A stretch of 41,071 nt of DNA from Candidatus Hydrogenedentota bacterium. GTDB taxonomy: Bacteria > Hydrogenedentota > Hydrogenedentia > Hydrogenedentales > CAITNO01. Every line of letters starts with the position of its first letter. The stretch's first letter is position 1. Shown here in pieces: positions 25,105 to 33,229 of this stretch. A model generated the notes under the pieces. The model saw nothing but the letters and a program-made list of their open reading frames with translations, was not told where the DNA came from and searched no databases. Made by a program: the position numbers and the translations under genes. Location: the NCBI GenBank assembly GCA_022706235.1, contig JAKJCY010000016.1, positions 1-41,071 on the forward strand. Direction: 5' to 3'.

Positions 25105-26205
25105 ATGGGAAAGCGTAAACGTCCCGGGAAGAAAAAGCGCAGCACGGTGCGCGAGCGGAACTGGGAAGATAACCGGGACGCGGATTTTTCCCATGACTTG
25201 GCGAGACATCGCCGCGCACTGGCGAAACTCCCCGAACATTCCCTGTACGCGCCCCCGCTTCCTGCGGACCTCACACCGAACGCCACCGTAGTAAGTCATT
25301 CCCGCAAGTGGGCTTTTGTGGAATGCGCCCCCTCCCTGTCCGGCAATGCGTCCGATGCGCCTGTTACACGGTTATGCCTGATTGATGAACGGCTTCCGGA
25401 AGGCGAAGAATCCCTGCTGGCACCGGGAGACCGCGTGCAAGTGGAGGAATCGGAAGGACAATTCATCGTGCGGGGTGTGGCGTCGCGTAGCACATGGCTT
25501 TCCCGGCACACGGGCGGGAAAGGACGCTTGAAGCAACAGATAATTGCCGCCAATGTGGACCTGCTGGTTATCGTTGCAGCTGCGGTTAATCCTCCTTTCC
25601 GCCCCGGACTGGTGGACCGCTTTCTGATTGCGGCCCAGCTGGGCGGTGTTACTCCTGTCCTGTGCATCAATAAGATCGATCTCGTGGACCGTGAGCCCGA
25701 GGCAACCGATTTATATCGTGAGCTGGGCCTGGAGATATTCATCACCAGCTGTAAAACCGGAAAAGGCCTGGATACCCTGCGCGACCGCCTTGCCGGCCGC
25801 ATAAGCGTTTTGGCCGGCCATAGCGGGGTGGGGAAATCTTCCCTGCTAAACCGGTTGGATCCCGCGTTGCGCATTGTAACGCGAGAACTGAGTGAAGCAA
25901 CAAACAGAGGGCGGCACGCCACCACTTCGGCGGCGCTCTACGAACTTCGGGGCGGCATCCGTATCATCGACACGCCCGGCATTCGTTCTTTGGGATTATG
26001 GGATGTCACCCCGGAAGAAGTGTCCTTTTATTTTCCCGAAATTGCGGCACTGAGCACCCACTGCAAATACAGAAACTGCACCCACATCCATGAACTGTCG
26101 TGCGCCGTGCGACAGGCAGTCGATCAGGGCGCACTGCCATCGCAACGCTACCAATCCTATAAACGTGTACGTACCGCGCTTGAGACTGAAGACACCCGGA
26201 GTTAA
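25105..26205 (+). CDS. rsgA: Small-subunit-dependent GTPase A, ribosome assembly factor
   Basis: This 366-residue circularly permuted GTPase acts late in 30S assembly. The ATG at 25105 is preferred to a TTG at 25099; neither has a clear ribosome site, so it may rely on coupling to hprK 72 bp upstream. An N-terminal basic tail (MGKRKRPGKKKR) precedes an OB-fold. The permuted G motifs follow in order: NKID at 189-192, SCK near 215, GHSGVGKSSLLN from 238 and DTPGIR from 289. The zinc finger is Cys320, Cys325, His327 and Cys333. It converges on fumC with 260 bp between; that gap shows only short weak stems. Confidence 0.96.
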   Translation: MGKRKRPGKKKRSTVRERNWEDNRDADFSHDLARHRRALAKLPEHSLYAPPLPADLTPNATVVSHSRKWAFVECAPSLSGNASDAPVTRLCLIDERLPEGEESLLAPGDRVQVEESEGQFIVRGVASRSTWLSRHTGGKGRLKQQIIAANVDLLVIVAAAVNPPFRPGLVDRFLIAAQLGGVTPVLCINKIDLVDREPEATDLYRELGLEIFITSCKTGKGLDTLRDRLAGRISVLAGHSGVGKSSLLNRLDPALRIVTRELSEATNRGRHATTSAALYELRGGIRIIDTPGIRSLGLWDVTPEEVSFYFPEIAALSTHCKYRNCTHIHELSCAVRQAVDQGALPSQRYQSYKRVRTALETEDTRS

Positions 26206-26465
26206 AAGGCTTTCTGGGATATAGACCAACCTCACCTCTGTAAACCAGAGCAGGGCATTGAAGACGTGTTTTGTTCTGCCACGCGCATATCACACTTATG
26301 TGCTTTCACTTCAGACCGATTTTACCCCAACGGCATATCGATGGGTTCCACTCCATCCGGTCTGCGGCAATCACATTCCTGACTGCCTGTTCTCTTGTCA
26401 CGCAGTAAAGACGCTTGTTCCCCGGACACACGCCCGCGTCTCTCCTCAGGCAGCCCGGAAGGGTG

Positions 26466-27878
26466 TTATTGCTCCGGTTCTTTTGTGCTTCTGTCAGGCC
26501 CCAGCATGCTTTCCGGCCGCACCAACGCGTCGAATTCTTCCGGGGAAAGCAGTTGCAGTTCCTGGGCAGCTTCTCGCAGCGTCATGTTGCGCGTATAGGC
26601 ATGACGCGCGATACGCGCGGCATTGTCATATCCAATCACGGTATTCAGGGCCGTCACCAGCATCAGGGAATTTTTCAGGTGGGTATTGATGCGCGCCACA
26701 TCGGGTTCCAGGCCCTGAATGCAGCGTGAGCAAAATGAAGATGCGGCATCAGCAAGCAACGTAACGGACTGCAGCACGTTATAGATAATTACGGGTTTGA
26801 ACACATTGAGTTCAAAGTTTCCTGAAGCGCCGGCCATATTGACGGTGACATCGTTTCCCAGCACTTGGGCCGCCACCATGGTCACCGCTTCGCATTGGGT
26901 AGGGTTGACTTTTCCGGGCATGATGGATGAACCGGGTTCATTTTCCGGCAATTTCAGTTCTCCGATACCGCACCTTGGGCCGCTCCCCAGCCAGCGGATA
27001 TCATTGGCGATTTTCATCAGGGAGACGGCGACTGTTTTCAGCGCGCCATGGGCCATGACAAGCGCGTCATGGGCAGCCAAGGCCTCGAACTTGTTGGGCG
27101 CCTCCCGAAGCGGCAAATGCAGCATTCCGCACAATACGACTGCCACACGCTGCCCGAATCCCGCCGGGGTATTCAGGCCGGTCCCGACCGCGGTGCCGCC
27201 CAGGGCAAGATCACACAGGGCGGGAAAAATTTGTTCAACCCGTTCGCATCCCAGTGCAACTTGGCGGGCGTATCCCGAAAACTCCTGGCCCAGGGTAAGC
27301 GGCGTGGCGTCCATGAGATGCGTCCGACCGATTTTAATAATGGCATCGAAAGCAAGTGATTTATCTCGCAAAGCGCTTGCAAGCGACTTCAACGCGGGAA
27401 GAAGCCTTTCAGAAACCGCCTTCGCTGCGGCAATATTCATGGCGGCCGGAAAAACATCATTTGACGACTGGCTCATGTTCACATGGTCATTGGGATGCAC
27501 CGGAGATTTGGAGCCTTTGATGCCGCCCAAAAGTTCAATAGCCCGGTTCGCGATGACCTCGTTCACATTCATGTTCGTCTGGGTGCCGCTGCCTGTTTGC
27601 CACACGGAGAGGGGAAATTCCGCATCCAAGACGCCTGTGGAGACTTGCCGGGCCGCCTTGATGACAACCCCGCCCCGTTGCGCATCCAACAAACCCAGTT
27701 CCTGATTGACAACGGCGGCGGCTTCCTTGATATACGCGAGGGCATGGATAACCTCCAATGGCATTCGTTCCGCACCAATGGAAAAGTTTATCAAGGAACG
27801 GGCTGTCTGCCCCCCGTAGTAGCTATCCTTTGGGACGTGTACTTCGCCCAAAGCATCTTTTTCTATGCGATATTCCAT
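26466..27878 (-). CDS. fumC: Fumarate hydratase, class II
   Basis: This 470-residue enzyme interconverts fumarate and L-malate in the citric acid cycle. The ATG at 27878 has AAGGG 6 nt upstream; the frame stays open to 27935 but the extra residues (Cys-rich, no ribosome site) are not like the family. [19 protein letters not shown] and the catalytic His187 in [10 protein letters not shown] are present. The signature [10 protein letters not shown] lies at 316-325, placing the catalytic Ser at 318, the same number as in E. coli FumC. Length also matches (467 in E. coli). It lies after the penicillin-binding protein gene on the same strand with a 183-bp gap. Confidence 0.97.
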   Translation of the reverse strand: MEYRIEKDALGEVHVPKDSYYGGQTARSLINFSIGAERMPLEVIHALAYIKEAAAVVNQELGLLDAQRGGVVIKAARQVSTGVLDAEFPLSVWQTGSGTQTNMNVNEVIANRAIELLGGIKGSKSPVHPNDHVNMSQSSNDVFPAAMNIAAAKAVSERLLPALKSLASALRDKSLAFDAIIKIGRTHLMDATPLTLGQEFSGYARQVALGCERVEQIFPALCDLALGGTAVGTGLNTPAGFGQRVAVVLCGMLHLPLREAPNKFEALAAHDALVMAHGALKTVAVSLMKIANDIRWLGSGPRCGIGELKLPENEPGSSIMPGKVNPTQCEAVTMVAAQVLGNDVTVNMAGASGNFELNVFKPVIIYNVLQSVTLLADAASSFCSRCIQGLEPDVARINTHLKNSLMLVTALNTVIGYDNAARIARHAYTRNMTLREAAQELQLLSPEEFDALVRPESMLGPDRSTKEPEQ

Positions 27879-27989
27879 ACCATACCCTTTTCGATGCGTC
27901 ATTTTACATGAACAATCGGGGCAAAGTGCAGCCATGGCACTGAAGCGAACGGCAACCTAACCAGGCCATACTGCACTCCATTATTTAAA

Positions 27990-28025
27990 ACCACCTCCGG
28001 CAAACAAGGTTACACCACCTCCGGC
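27990..28025. repeat. Short direct repeat between the PBP and fumC genes
   Basis: ACCACCTCCGGC occurs at 27990-28001 and again at 28014-28025, 24 nt apart, followed on the plus strand by a run of eight T (28028-28035). Function is not evident. Confidence 0.5.
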
Positions 28026-28061
28026 GCTTTTTTTTGGGGCGTGAACCCTTCTTTGCCTATT

Positions 28062-30308
28062 TCATCCTGACGGTGGCGTCGTCGCGGCTGGTGGCGCTGC
28101 GGGCGCGGGTACGAGGGGTGCAGGCGCTACAGGGGCAGGCGTGGGCGTAGCCGAGGCGGCCGGGGCCGCAGGTGACGGTGCCTGCCCGGCGCCATCCGGT
28201 GCCGCAGGGGTTTGTTCAGGTACTGGCGTTGGTGGCGGCGGTGGCTTGTAGGCTGGAGGAGCCGTACCCGCGATATAGGCTTCGCGGTAGTCTCCCCCCT
28301 TGGTTCCGGTCCTGCGATTTATATTGAAAAACTCGATGCCGGGGGGCACTTCGAAATCCTTCGCAGGAAGCCCTTCATGGGCTTCTCGCATAAAATCGAC
28401 CCAAATCGGGCAAGCCAACCGCCCTCCCGTATAGTCGCCTCCACTACCCAACGTTCGATTGTCCCGGTAACCGACCCACACAGCGCAGGTATAATCAGCG
28501 CTGAAACCGCAAAACCAGGCATCCCGGCTTTCATTGGTGGTGCCTGTTTTGCCGCCGACAGGCCGCTCGAGCACATGGGCGCGCCACCCTGTAGGGTGAT
28601 AGGAACCCGGCTTGCACACCCCCTGCAGCATGCTCAAAGTAACATAAGCGACTTTTGGATCCATGGCCTGTTCCGGACGGGTGTAGTCATGGTAATTGTA
28701 TCGTTGGATGCCGTCCGCATCCCGAATATCCGTAATCAAGGCGGCATCATACCGCATCCCTTCGTTCGGAAAGACCGTATAGGCAACGCAATGGGTAAGC
28801 GGTGTGACTTCTCCTGACCCCAATGCAATGGTAAGCCCTTCCACGTCGGTAGGAATGCCGCATCGCTGCAAATAGGAACGCACAAGCGACGTACCCACCT
28901 GGTTCGCAATTTTCACGGAGACGATATTGATTGATAATTCCAGGGCATACCGTATCGGCACCGCCCCGCTGAAATTGCCCCCGAAATTTTTTGGCGTCCA
29001 CCAGACGCCCGCCGGGGTGCGTCTTGAAAAAGGGGCATCTACTACGATTGTGGACGGCGTCATCCCGGAGGCAACACCGGCAGCCCAGATGAAGGGTTTG
29101 ATACTGGAACCCGGTTGACGCCGCGCCTGGGTCACCGTATTATATTTTTCCTTGAGGAAATCGCGTCCGCCGACCATGGCGCGGACCTGTCCCCGGTACG
29201 CGGGACGATTATCAATACACACCAACGCGCCGGAAACAGGCATCTGGTTTCCCTCTTTGTCAAGCCTGCTTCGGCTTTTACTGTGTCTTTTGTCGAAATC
29301 CTCAAGCGCTTTGAGCAGCACGCGCTCTGCGATTTCCTGCAGACGCATATCAATGGTGGTGTATATTTCAAGGCCATCCTCGAAGACCTGCTGCGACTCA
29401 TACTTGCTTAAAATAAAACGCCGGACCTCCTCCACGAAATAAGGCGCCCGAAAGCGTCCCCGAAGCGAATAGTCCATCTCTTCCGGCTTTTCCGATTTTC
29501 GAGTCACAATAGAAGCCATCATATCTTCTTGCACGGCGGCATCATGTTCCTGTTGTGAGATAAAGCCGTTTTCCAGCATTTGCTGCAGCACCGTATTGCG
29601 TCGGCTCAAGGCATTCTTGGGATTATTGATGGGGTTATTGGTATTCGGCCAGCGGCACGTACCCGCCAAGGTGGCCGCCTCTCCCAGGGTAAGATCCTTA
29701 CAACTTTTTCCGAAGTATTGAAAAGAAGCAGCCTCAACCCCGTAGGCGCTGATGCCCAGGAACGTCTGATTCAGGTACAACTCCAGGATCTCATCCTTAG
29801 TGAAGTCACGCTCCACCTGCATGGCCACCAGGGCTTCACGTAACTTTCGCTTGTACGTTCGTTCCAACCCGACTTCCAAATCCTCCACATTGCGCACCAC
29901 CTGTTGTGTTATGGTGCTGCCTCCTCGGGTGTTTCCGGTCTGTACCATGTACAACACAGAATTCAATATGGCGTCTGGACGAACGCCCCGGTGCTCATAG
30001 AAGAGCGCGTCTTCCGTGGCGATAAACGCTTTCTGCACATGCAGGGGAATATCGCTCAGCCGGACCAATTGCCGCTCTTCAATGGAGAATTCGCCAATCA
30101 CCTGTCCGTCACTGCTGTAAACGCGGGACCCTACCTTGGGCCGGAAATCGGCCAGGGCTTGCGTCACATTATGGCGTGTATCGTTAATGAGCCACATGAA
30201 ATACGCCAGGCTGATACCCCAGACCGCCCCCACAATCAAGATGAAGACAACAAATATGCCCAGGCATCCGTGGGAATGTTTAGATTCGGTTGAATTTTGG
30301 TCTGTCAT
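28062..30308 (-). CDS. mrcA: Class A penicillin-binding protein (PBP1A type)
   Basis: This 748-residue bifunctional enzyme polymerises and cross-links peptidoglycan. A membrane anchor lies at about 16-40. The GT51 glycosyltransferase domain has catalytic Glu99 in ATEDALFYEHRGV and RGGSTITQQ at 128-136. The transpeptidase domain has the SxxK serine Ser401 (PGSSIKPF), SxN at 459-461 and KTG at 587-589, so all catalytic motifs are intact. About 65 C-terminal residues are a Pro/Ala-rich low-complexity tail. No ribosome site precedes the ATG, and a promoter-like pair ends only 8 nt upstream, so the mRNA may be leaderless. Divergent from thpR (141 bp between). Confidence 0.96.
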   Translation of the reverse strand: MTDQNSTESKHSHGCLGIFVVFILIVGAVWGISLAYFMWLINDTRHNVTQALADFRPKVGSRVYSSDGQVIGEFSIEERQLVRLSDIPLHVQKAFIATEDALFYEHRGVRPDAILNSVLYMVQTGNTRGGSTITQQVVRNVEDLEVGLERTYKRKLREALVAMQVERDFTKDEILELYLNQTFLGISAYGVEAASFQYFGKSCKDLTLGEAATLAGTCRWPNTNNPINNPKNALSRRNTVLQQMLENGFISQQEHDAAVQEDMMASIVTRKSEKPEEMDYSLRGRFRAPYFVEEVRRFILSKYESQQVFEDGLEIYTTIDMRLQEIAERVLLKALEDFDKRHSKSRSRLDKEGNQMPVSGALVCIDNRPAYRGQVRAMVGGRDFLKEKYNTVTQARRQPGSSIKPFIWAAGVASGMTPSTIVVDAPFSRRTPAGVWWTPKNFGGNFSGAVPIRYALELSINIVSVKIANQVGTSLVRSYLQRCGIPTDVEGLTIALGSGEVTPLTHCVAYTVFPNEGMRYDAALITDIRDADGIQRYNYHDYTRPEQAMDPKVAYVTLSMLQGVCKPGSYHPTGWRAHVLERPVGGKTGTTNESRDAWFCGFSADYTCAVWVGYRDNRTLGSGGDYTGGRLACPIWVDFMREAHEGLPAKDFEVPPGIEFFNINRRTGTKGGDYREAYIAGTAPPAYKPPPPPTPVPEQTPAAPDGAGQAPSPAAPAASATPTPAPVAPAPLVPAPAAPPAATTPPSG

Positions 30309-30316
30309 GATGAGAG

Positions 30317-30344
30317 ATTATCATGGTTTTGCGGGAACAAACAA
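30317..30344 (-). promoter_or_regulatory. Possible promoter giving a leaderless PBP mRNA
   Basis: Minus-strand TTGTTT (30344-30339), 16-nt spacer, GATAAT (30322-30317). The -10 ends 8 nt before the ATG, so transcription would begin at or next to the start codon. Confidence 0.35.
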
Positions 30345-30449
30345 GTCGCACCCCCTTATGCCATAGTTGAACCCAGGAGGCCCGATATCGCAATATCTGG
30401 GACAATAACCCTTTGCGGAAATGCCGCCGACCTGAATTGGGAACAAAAC

Positions 30450-31022
30450 ATGCGCCTGTTCGCCGCCATATCCTTGCCGGAAGCGTCTCATGCCGCCCTG
30501 CATACCCTAGTCCATAAATTACAGCCTAAAAGTGGCGGGGTAACCTGGGTCAAGCCTGATAATATGCACTTGACACTCCGTTTTTATGGGGAAGTATCCG
30601 AAGAACAACTCCCGGCTTTATCCTGCTGCTTGGAGAAACGCCTTGCCCCGTTCAAGCCGCCGGAATTGCTCGTCCGCGGCGTGGGTGCATTCCCCTCAAT
30701 TAAAAAGCCTTCTGTTGTGTGGGCGGGCATTGAGACTGTCTCCGGGGATCTTTGCGGGATTCAGGGGGCGACAGAACAGGCCGCCCGTGAAATCGGCCTG
30801 GCGCCGGAAACACGCGCCTTCCATCCTCACGTCACCATTGCGCGCCTCCGCACTACGGCAACTACCTCTTTGTTCGCGTCCCTGTTACAGCCCTACCAGG
30901 AACCCGGGAAGATACCCGAATTTGGCCCTGATTTCTGCGCCGACAAAATTCTCCTGTTCCGCAGTCTCTTGACTCCACGGGGGCCGGTTTATACAATAGT
31001 GCGGGAGATTATATTGAAATGA
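30450..31022 (+). CDS. thpR: RNA 2',3'-cyclic phosphodiesterase (2H family)
   Basis: This 190-residue protein is of the LigT/ThpR 2H-phosphoesterase family, which opens 2',3'-cyclic phosphates on RNA ends. MRLFAAISLP at the ATG on 30450 is the usual opening, so the 51 codons open upstream are excluded. The two catalytic HxT motifs are HLTL (in NMHLTLRFYGEV) and HVTI (in FHPHVTIARLR). The ribosome site is weak (GGGA). Its stop overlaps the start of the YggT-family gene by 4 nt (ATGA), a sign of coupled translation. Confidence 0.94.
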   Translation: MRLFAAISLPEASHAALHTLVHKLQPKSGGVTWVKPDNMHLTLRFYGEVSEEQLPALSCCLEKRLAPFKPPELLVRGVGAFPSIKKPSVVWAGIETVSGDLCGIQGATEQAAREIGLAPETRAFHPHVTIARLRTTATTSLFASLLQPYQEPGKIPEFGPDFCADKILLFRSLLTPRGPVYTIVREIILK

Positions 31023-31300
31023 ACGAACCCTATGCACCACCATTCCTCTTCCAGGAAATGCTAAGAACCTGTCTGTACAGCGCCATTACGTTGTACATGC
31101 TGATTATTCTTTTACGCTGGACATCGCCGTTCTTATCCCTGGATATGAACCACGTCCGGCTACGTTGGATCCCCCCCCTCACCGACCCCTTATTAAATCT
31201 GATTCGACGACTGCTCCCCCCCATGGGATTCGCCGATTGGACACCGGTAGCCGCCGTATTGATCCTGTGGGTACTTCGCGTTTTGCTGGTTCAGGAATGA
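31019..31300 (+). CDS. YggT-family small membrane protein
   Basis: This 93-residue integral membrane protein has two hydrophobic segments (about 14-38 and 72-92). They flank the family block PLTDPLLNLIRRLLPPMGFADWTPV, here split as DPLLNLIRRLLPP and GFADWTPV. YggT proteins are widespread; roles in osmotic shock tolerance and cell division or plastid organisation have been proposed. It overlaps thpR by 4 nt. Confidence 0.88.
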   Translation: MNEPYAPPFLFQEMLRTCLYSAITLYMLIILLRWTSPFLSLDMNHVRLRWIPPLTDPLLNLIRRLLPPMGFADWTPVAAVLILWVLRVLLVQE

Positions 31301-31346
31301 ATTGTGGGGCCTGTATCCAACCCTTCACGGCGTTGCAGAGCTACTT

Positions 31347-31377
31347 TTGGCGTCTTATAACCCATAATCGGTATAAT
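31347..31377 (+). promoter_or_regulatory. Possible promoter for the small lipoprotein and rsmA
   Basis: Perfect TATAAT at 31372-31377 with TTGGCG at 31347-31352; the 19-nt spacer is long. The predicted leader to 31450 is about 65 nt. Confidence 0.4.
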
Positions 31378-31449
31378 CCACCTGTAAATGAGGTGACAAA
31401 ACCCAGTACCGATCCTTCAACCACCGGGCAATCTCCTGAGGAGCACATG

Positions 31450-32106
31450 ATGAGAACCGCAGTTTCCCTGATTCTACTTACACTATGCCTGATAACAATG
31501 TTCAGCGGATGTATTCCATCTTCCCCGTCAGGTAAAGATAATGAGCCTGCGGCCTTGCCCGTTCCGACAGCGCCAGTCCCCTCAACAGCGCCACCACCTG
31601 AAGAGCCGACGCCCGGCAAGGCCAAGAGCGCAGCTGCCCCACAGATTCCCACAAGCGACCTATCCGCAAAGTCCCATCTTCAAGTGCCGCTGGGTACTGC
31701 CCCAACGCCTGCGGATGCCGTTGCGTTACCGATTGTCGCTTTAGTTCCCCTTGAGGAGCACCAGGGCTACACGGTGAACAGCCGGTTCCCCATTGAGGGA
31801 CTCGCCATGGAGGGCACTCTGTTACGGCAGTCTCCCGGCAAATGGCTGTTTTCCGGTCAATTCCGTTCCGACCGGGCGTCGTTCGCTCCGGGTAAGCCTT
31901 CGGTGCAGGCGATGGGCGCCATGACTCCCAAGGAAGGCGGTGGACTTGCGGTTACGGAAACTGCCGGCGAAATGATCATCACTTTTTCCGCCCCCCTCCC
32001 CCCTGCGGACGAACCGAAACTCCCCGAATCCAAAGTCATCCCCTTCACCCTGACGCTGGACGCTCCGGATAACACCCTCTTCAGCATCATGCTGCTGCCC
32101 TTTTAG
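31450..32106 (+). CDS. Small lipoprotein of unknown function
   Basis: This 218-residue protein starts at the second of two adjacent ATGs (31447, 31450), which sits 6 nt from GAGGAG. The signal ends with a good lipobox (TMFSGC). A Pro/Ala/Thr-rich linker covers about 25-85, and a beta-rich domain follows (about 95-218; TVNSRFPIEGLAMEG, GLAVTETAGEMIITF). I do not recognise the family. It ends 8 bp before rsmA on the same strand, so the two are probably co-transcribed. A long upstream extension of the frame overlaps the YggT gene and is excluded. Confidence 0.8.
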   Translation: MRTAVSLILLTLCLITMFSGCIPSSPSGKDNEPAALPVPTAPVPSTAPPPEEPTPGKAKSAAAPQIPTSDLSAKSHLQVPLGTAPTPADAVALPIVALVPLEEHQGYTVNSRFPIEGLAMEGTLLRQSPGKWLFSGQFRSDRASFAPGKPSVQAMGAMTPKEGGGLAVTETAGEMIITFSAPLPPADEPKLPESKVIPFTLTLDAPDNTLFSIMLLPF

Positions 32107-32114
32107 GCACTGTC

Positions 32115-33038
32115 ATGACGCACCCACTGCAAAAGGATACCGGGCCATCACCGTCCTTTCCTTCCCTAAAGGAACTTTGTAAGCGCCACAATATCCGCTT
32201 TAAAAAAGCCCTGGGGCAAAATCTGCTACTGGACGACAATATAAACAAAATAATGACCGACGCGGCGGAACTTACGGAACAAGACGGGGTTATCGAGGTG
32301 GGCGCCGGGCTGGGCGCATTGACCAAGCGGATACTGTTCCGCGCCGGGTCCCTTCTGGCCATGGAAATAGACCCGCTGTTCATGCCTTGCCTCGAAGAAC
32401 AGTTCGGGGTTTACGAGCACGTAAGGCTATTCCGGGGCGACATCCTGAATCACGATCTTGACCAGCTGGTAGGCGAATTTCTTCCGAATGCACGATGCCT
32501 GAAAATGGTATCCAACCTGCCGTATTACATTACCACGCCCGTATTATTTCATTTTTTGGAATCGCCGGTATTTTTCGACCGGCTGGTGGTCATGACCCAG
32601 TTGGAAGTGGGTGAACGCCTGACGGCGCCTGTCGGCGCCGAAAACTACGGCGCATTATCGCTGGCGGCGCGGCTTTATGCGGAGACGGATATTGTACACC
32701 GGGTATCCGCAACCTGCTTCCTGCCGAAACCCAAGGTTGACAGCTGTATTGTGCGGTTCCGTCTTCGGCGCGAACCACTGTTGCCGGATTTAGATGTTGC
32801 ATGGACCATGAAGGTCGTGCGAGCCGCCTTTCAACAACGTCGCAAAACGCTGCGCAATACCCTTTCAGCGCAGGGACTGGGACTTTCACGTGAACAGGCG
32901 ATGCAGGCCCTGGAACAGGCGGGTATTGATCACGGCCGTCGGCCCCAGACCCTGGACTGGCGGGAATTTGCCGTTTTGGCCAACACCATTCGCTCTGTGC
33001 AATCGGGGGAATGCTCGCATCCGCCAATATCCCCCTGA
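32115..33038 (+). CDS. rsmA: 16S rRNA dimethyladenosine methyltransferase
   Basis: This 307-residue enzyme (KsgA) dimethylates two adjacent adenines in helix 45 of 16S rRNA. KALGQNLLLDDNI is a variant of the GQNFL opening. The SAM loop EVGAGLGALT is at 61-70, and the catalytic NLPYY is at 134-138. FLPKPKVDSCIV is the typical C-terminal block. Its ATG follows the lipoprotein stop by 8 bp, with no good ribosome site, so translation is probably coupled. Its stop codon touches the left end of MITE-like copy 3. Confidence 0.96.
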   Translation: MTHPLQKDTGPSPSFPSLKELCKRHNIRFKKALGQNLLLDDNINKIMTDAAELTEQDGVIEVGAGLGALTKRILFRAGSLLAMEIDPLFMPCLEEQFGVYEHVRLFRGDILNHDLDQLVGEFLPNARCLKMVSNLPYYITTPVLFHFLESPVFFDRLVVMTQLEVGERLTAPVGAENYGALSLAARLYAETDIVHRVSATCFLPKPKVDSCIVRFRLRREPLLPDLDVAWTMKVVRAAFQQRRKTLRNTLSAQGLGLSREQAMQALEQAGIDHGRRPQTLDWREFAVLANTIRSVQSGECSHPPISP

Positions 33039-33110
33039 ATCTGCGCGTAAGGAATGCCGCTTCTACGTTATTGGCCTTACGGCAACATCTCGGTTTCTTA
33101 CGCGCGAATT
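33038..33110 (+). repeat. MITE-like element, copy 3 (internally deleted)
   Basis: This 73-bp copy keeps both ends (AATCTGCGCGTAAGGAAT at 33038-33055; minus-strand AATTCGCGCGTAAGAAAC from 33110) and the CGCTTCTACG and TTATTGGC segments next to the right end. It lacks nearly all of the hairpin core found in copies 1 and 2. It abuts the rsmA stop codon. Confidence 0.75.
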
Positions 33111-33128
33111 TCGGTCCCCTTCTTGCGG

Positions 33129-33158
33129 TTGCGCCCTGCAAGATACTTCAGGTATCAT
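33129..33158 (+). promoter_or_regulatory. Possible promoter for the beta-helix/propeller gene
   Basis: TTGCGC (33129-33134), 18-nt spacer, TATCAT (33153-33158), about 70 nt before the ATG. It follows MITE-like copy 3. Confidence 0.4.
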
Positions 33159-33229
33159 GAAAAACGTTGTATCGGAAAGGCGCCATCCCTACCGGACTTT
33201 ATGCACACTCCAACACGAAAGCAGTAATC

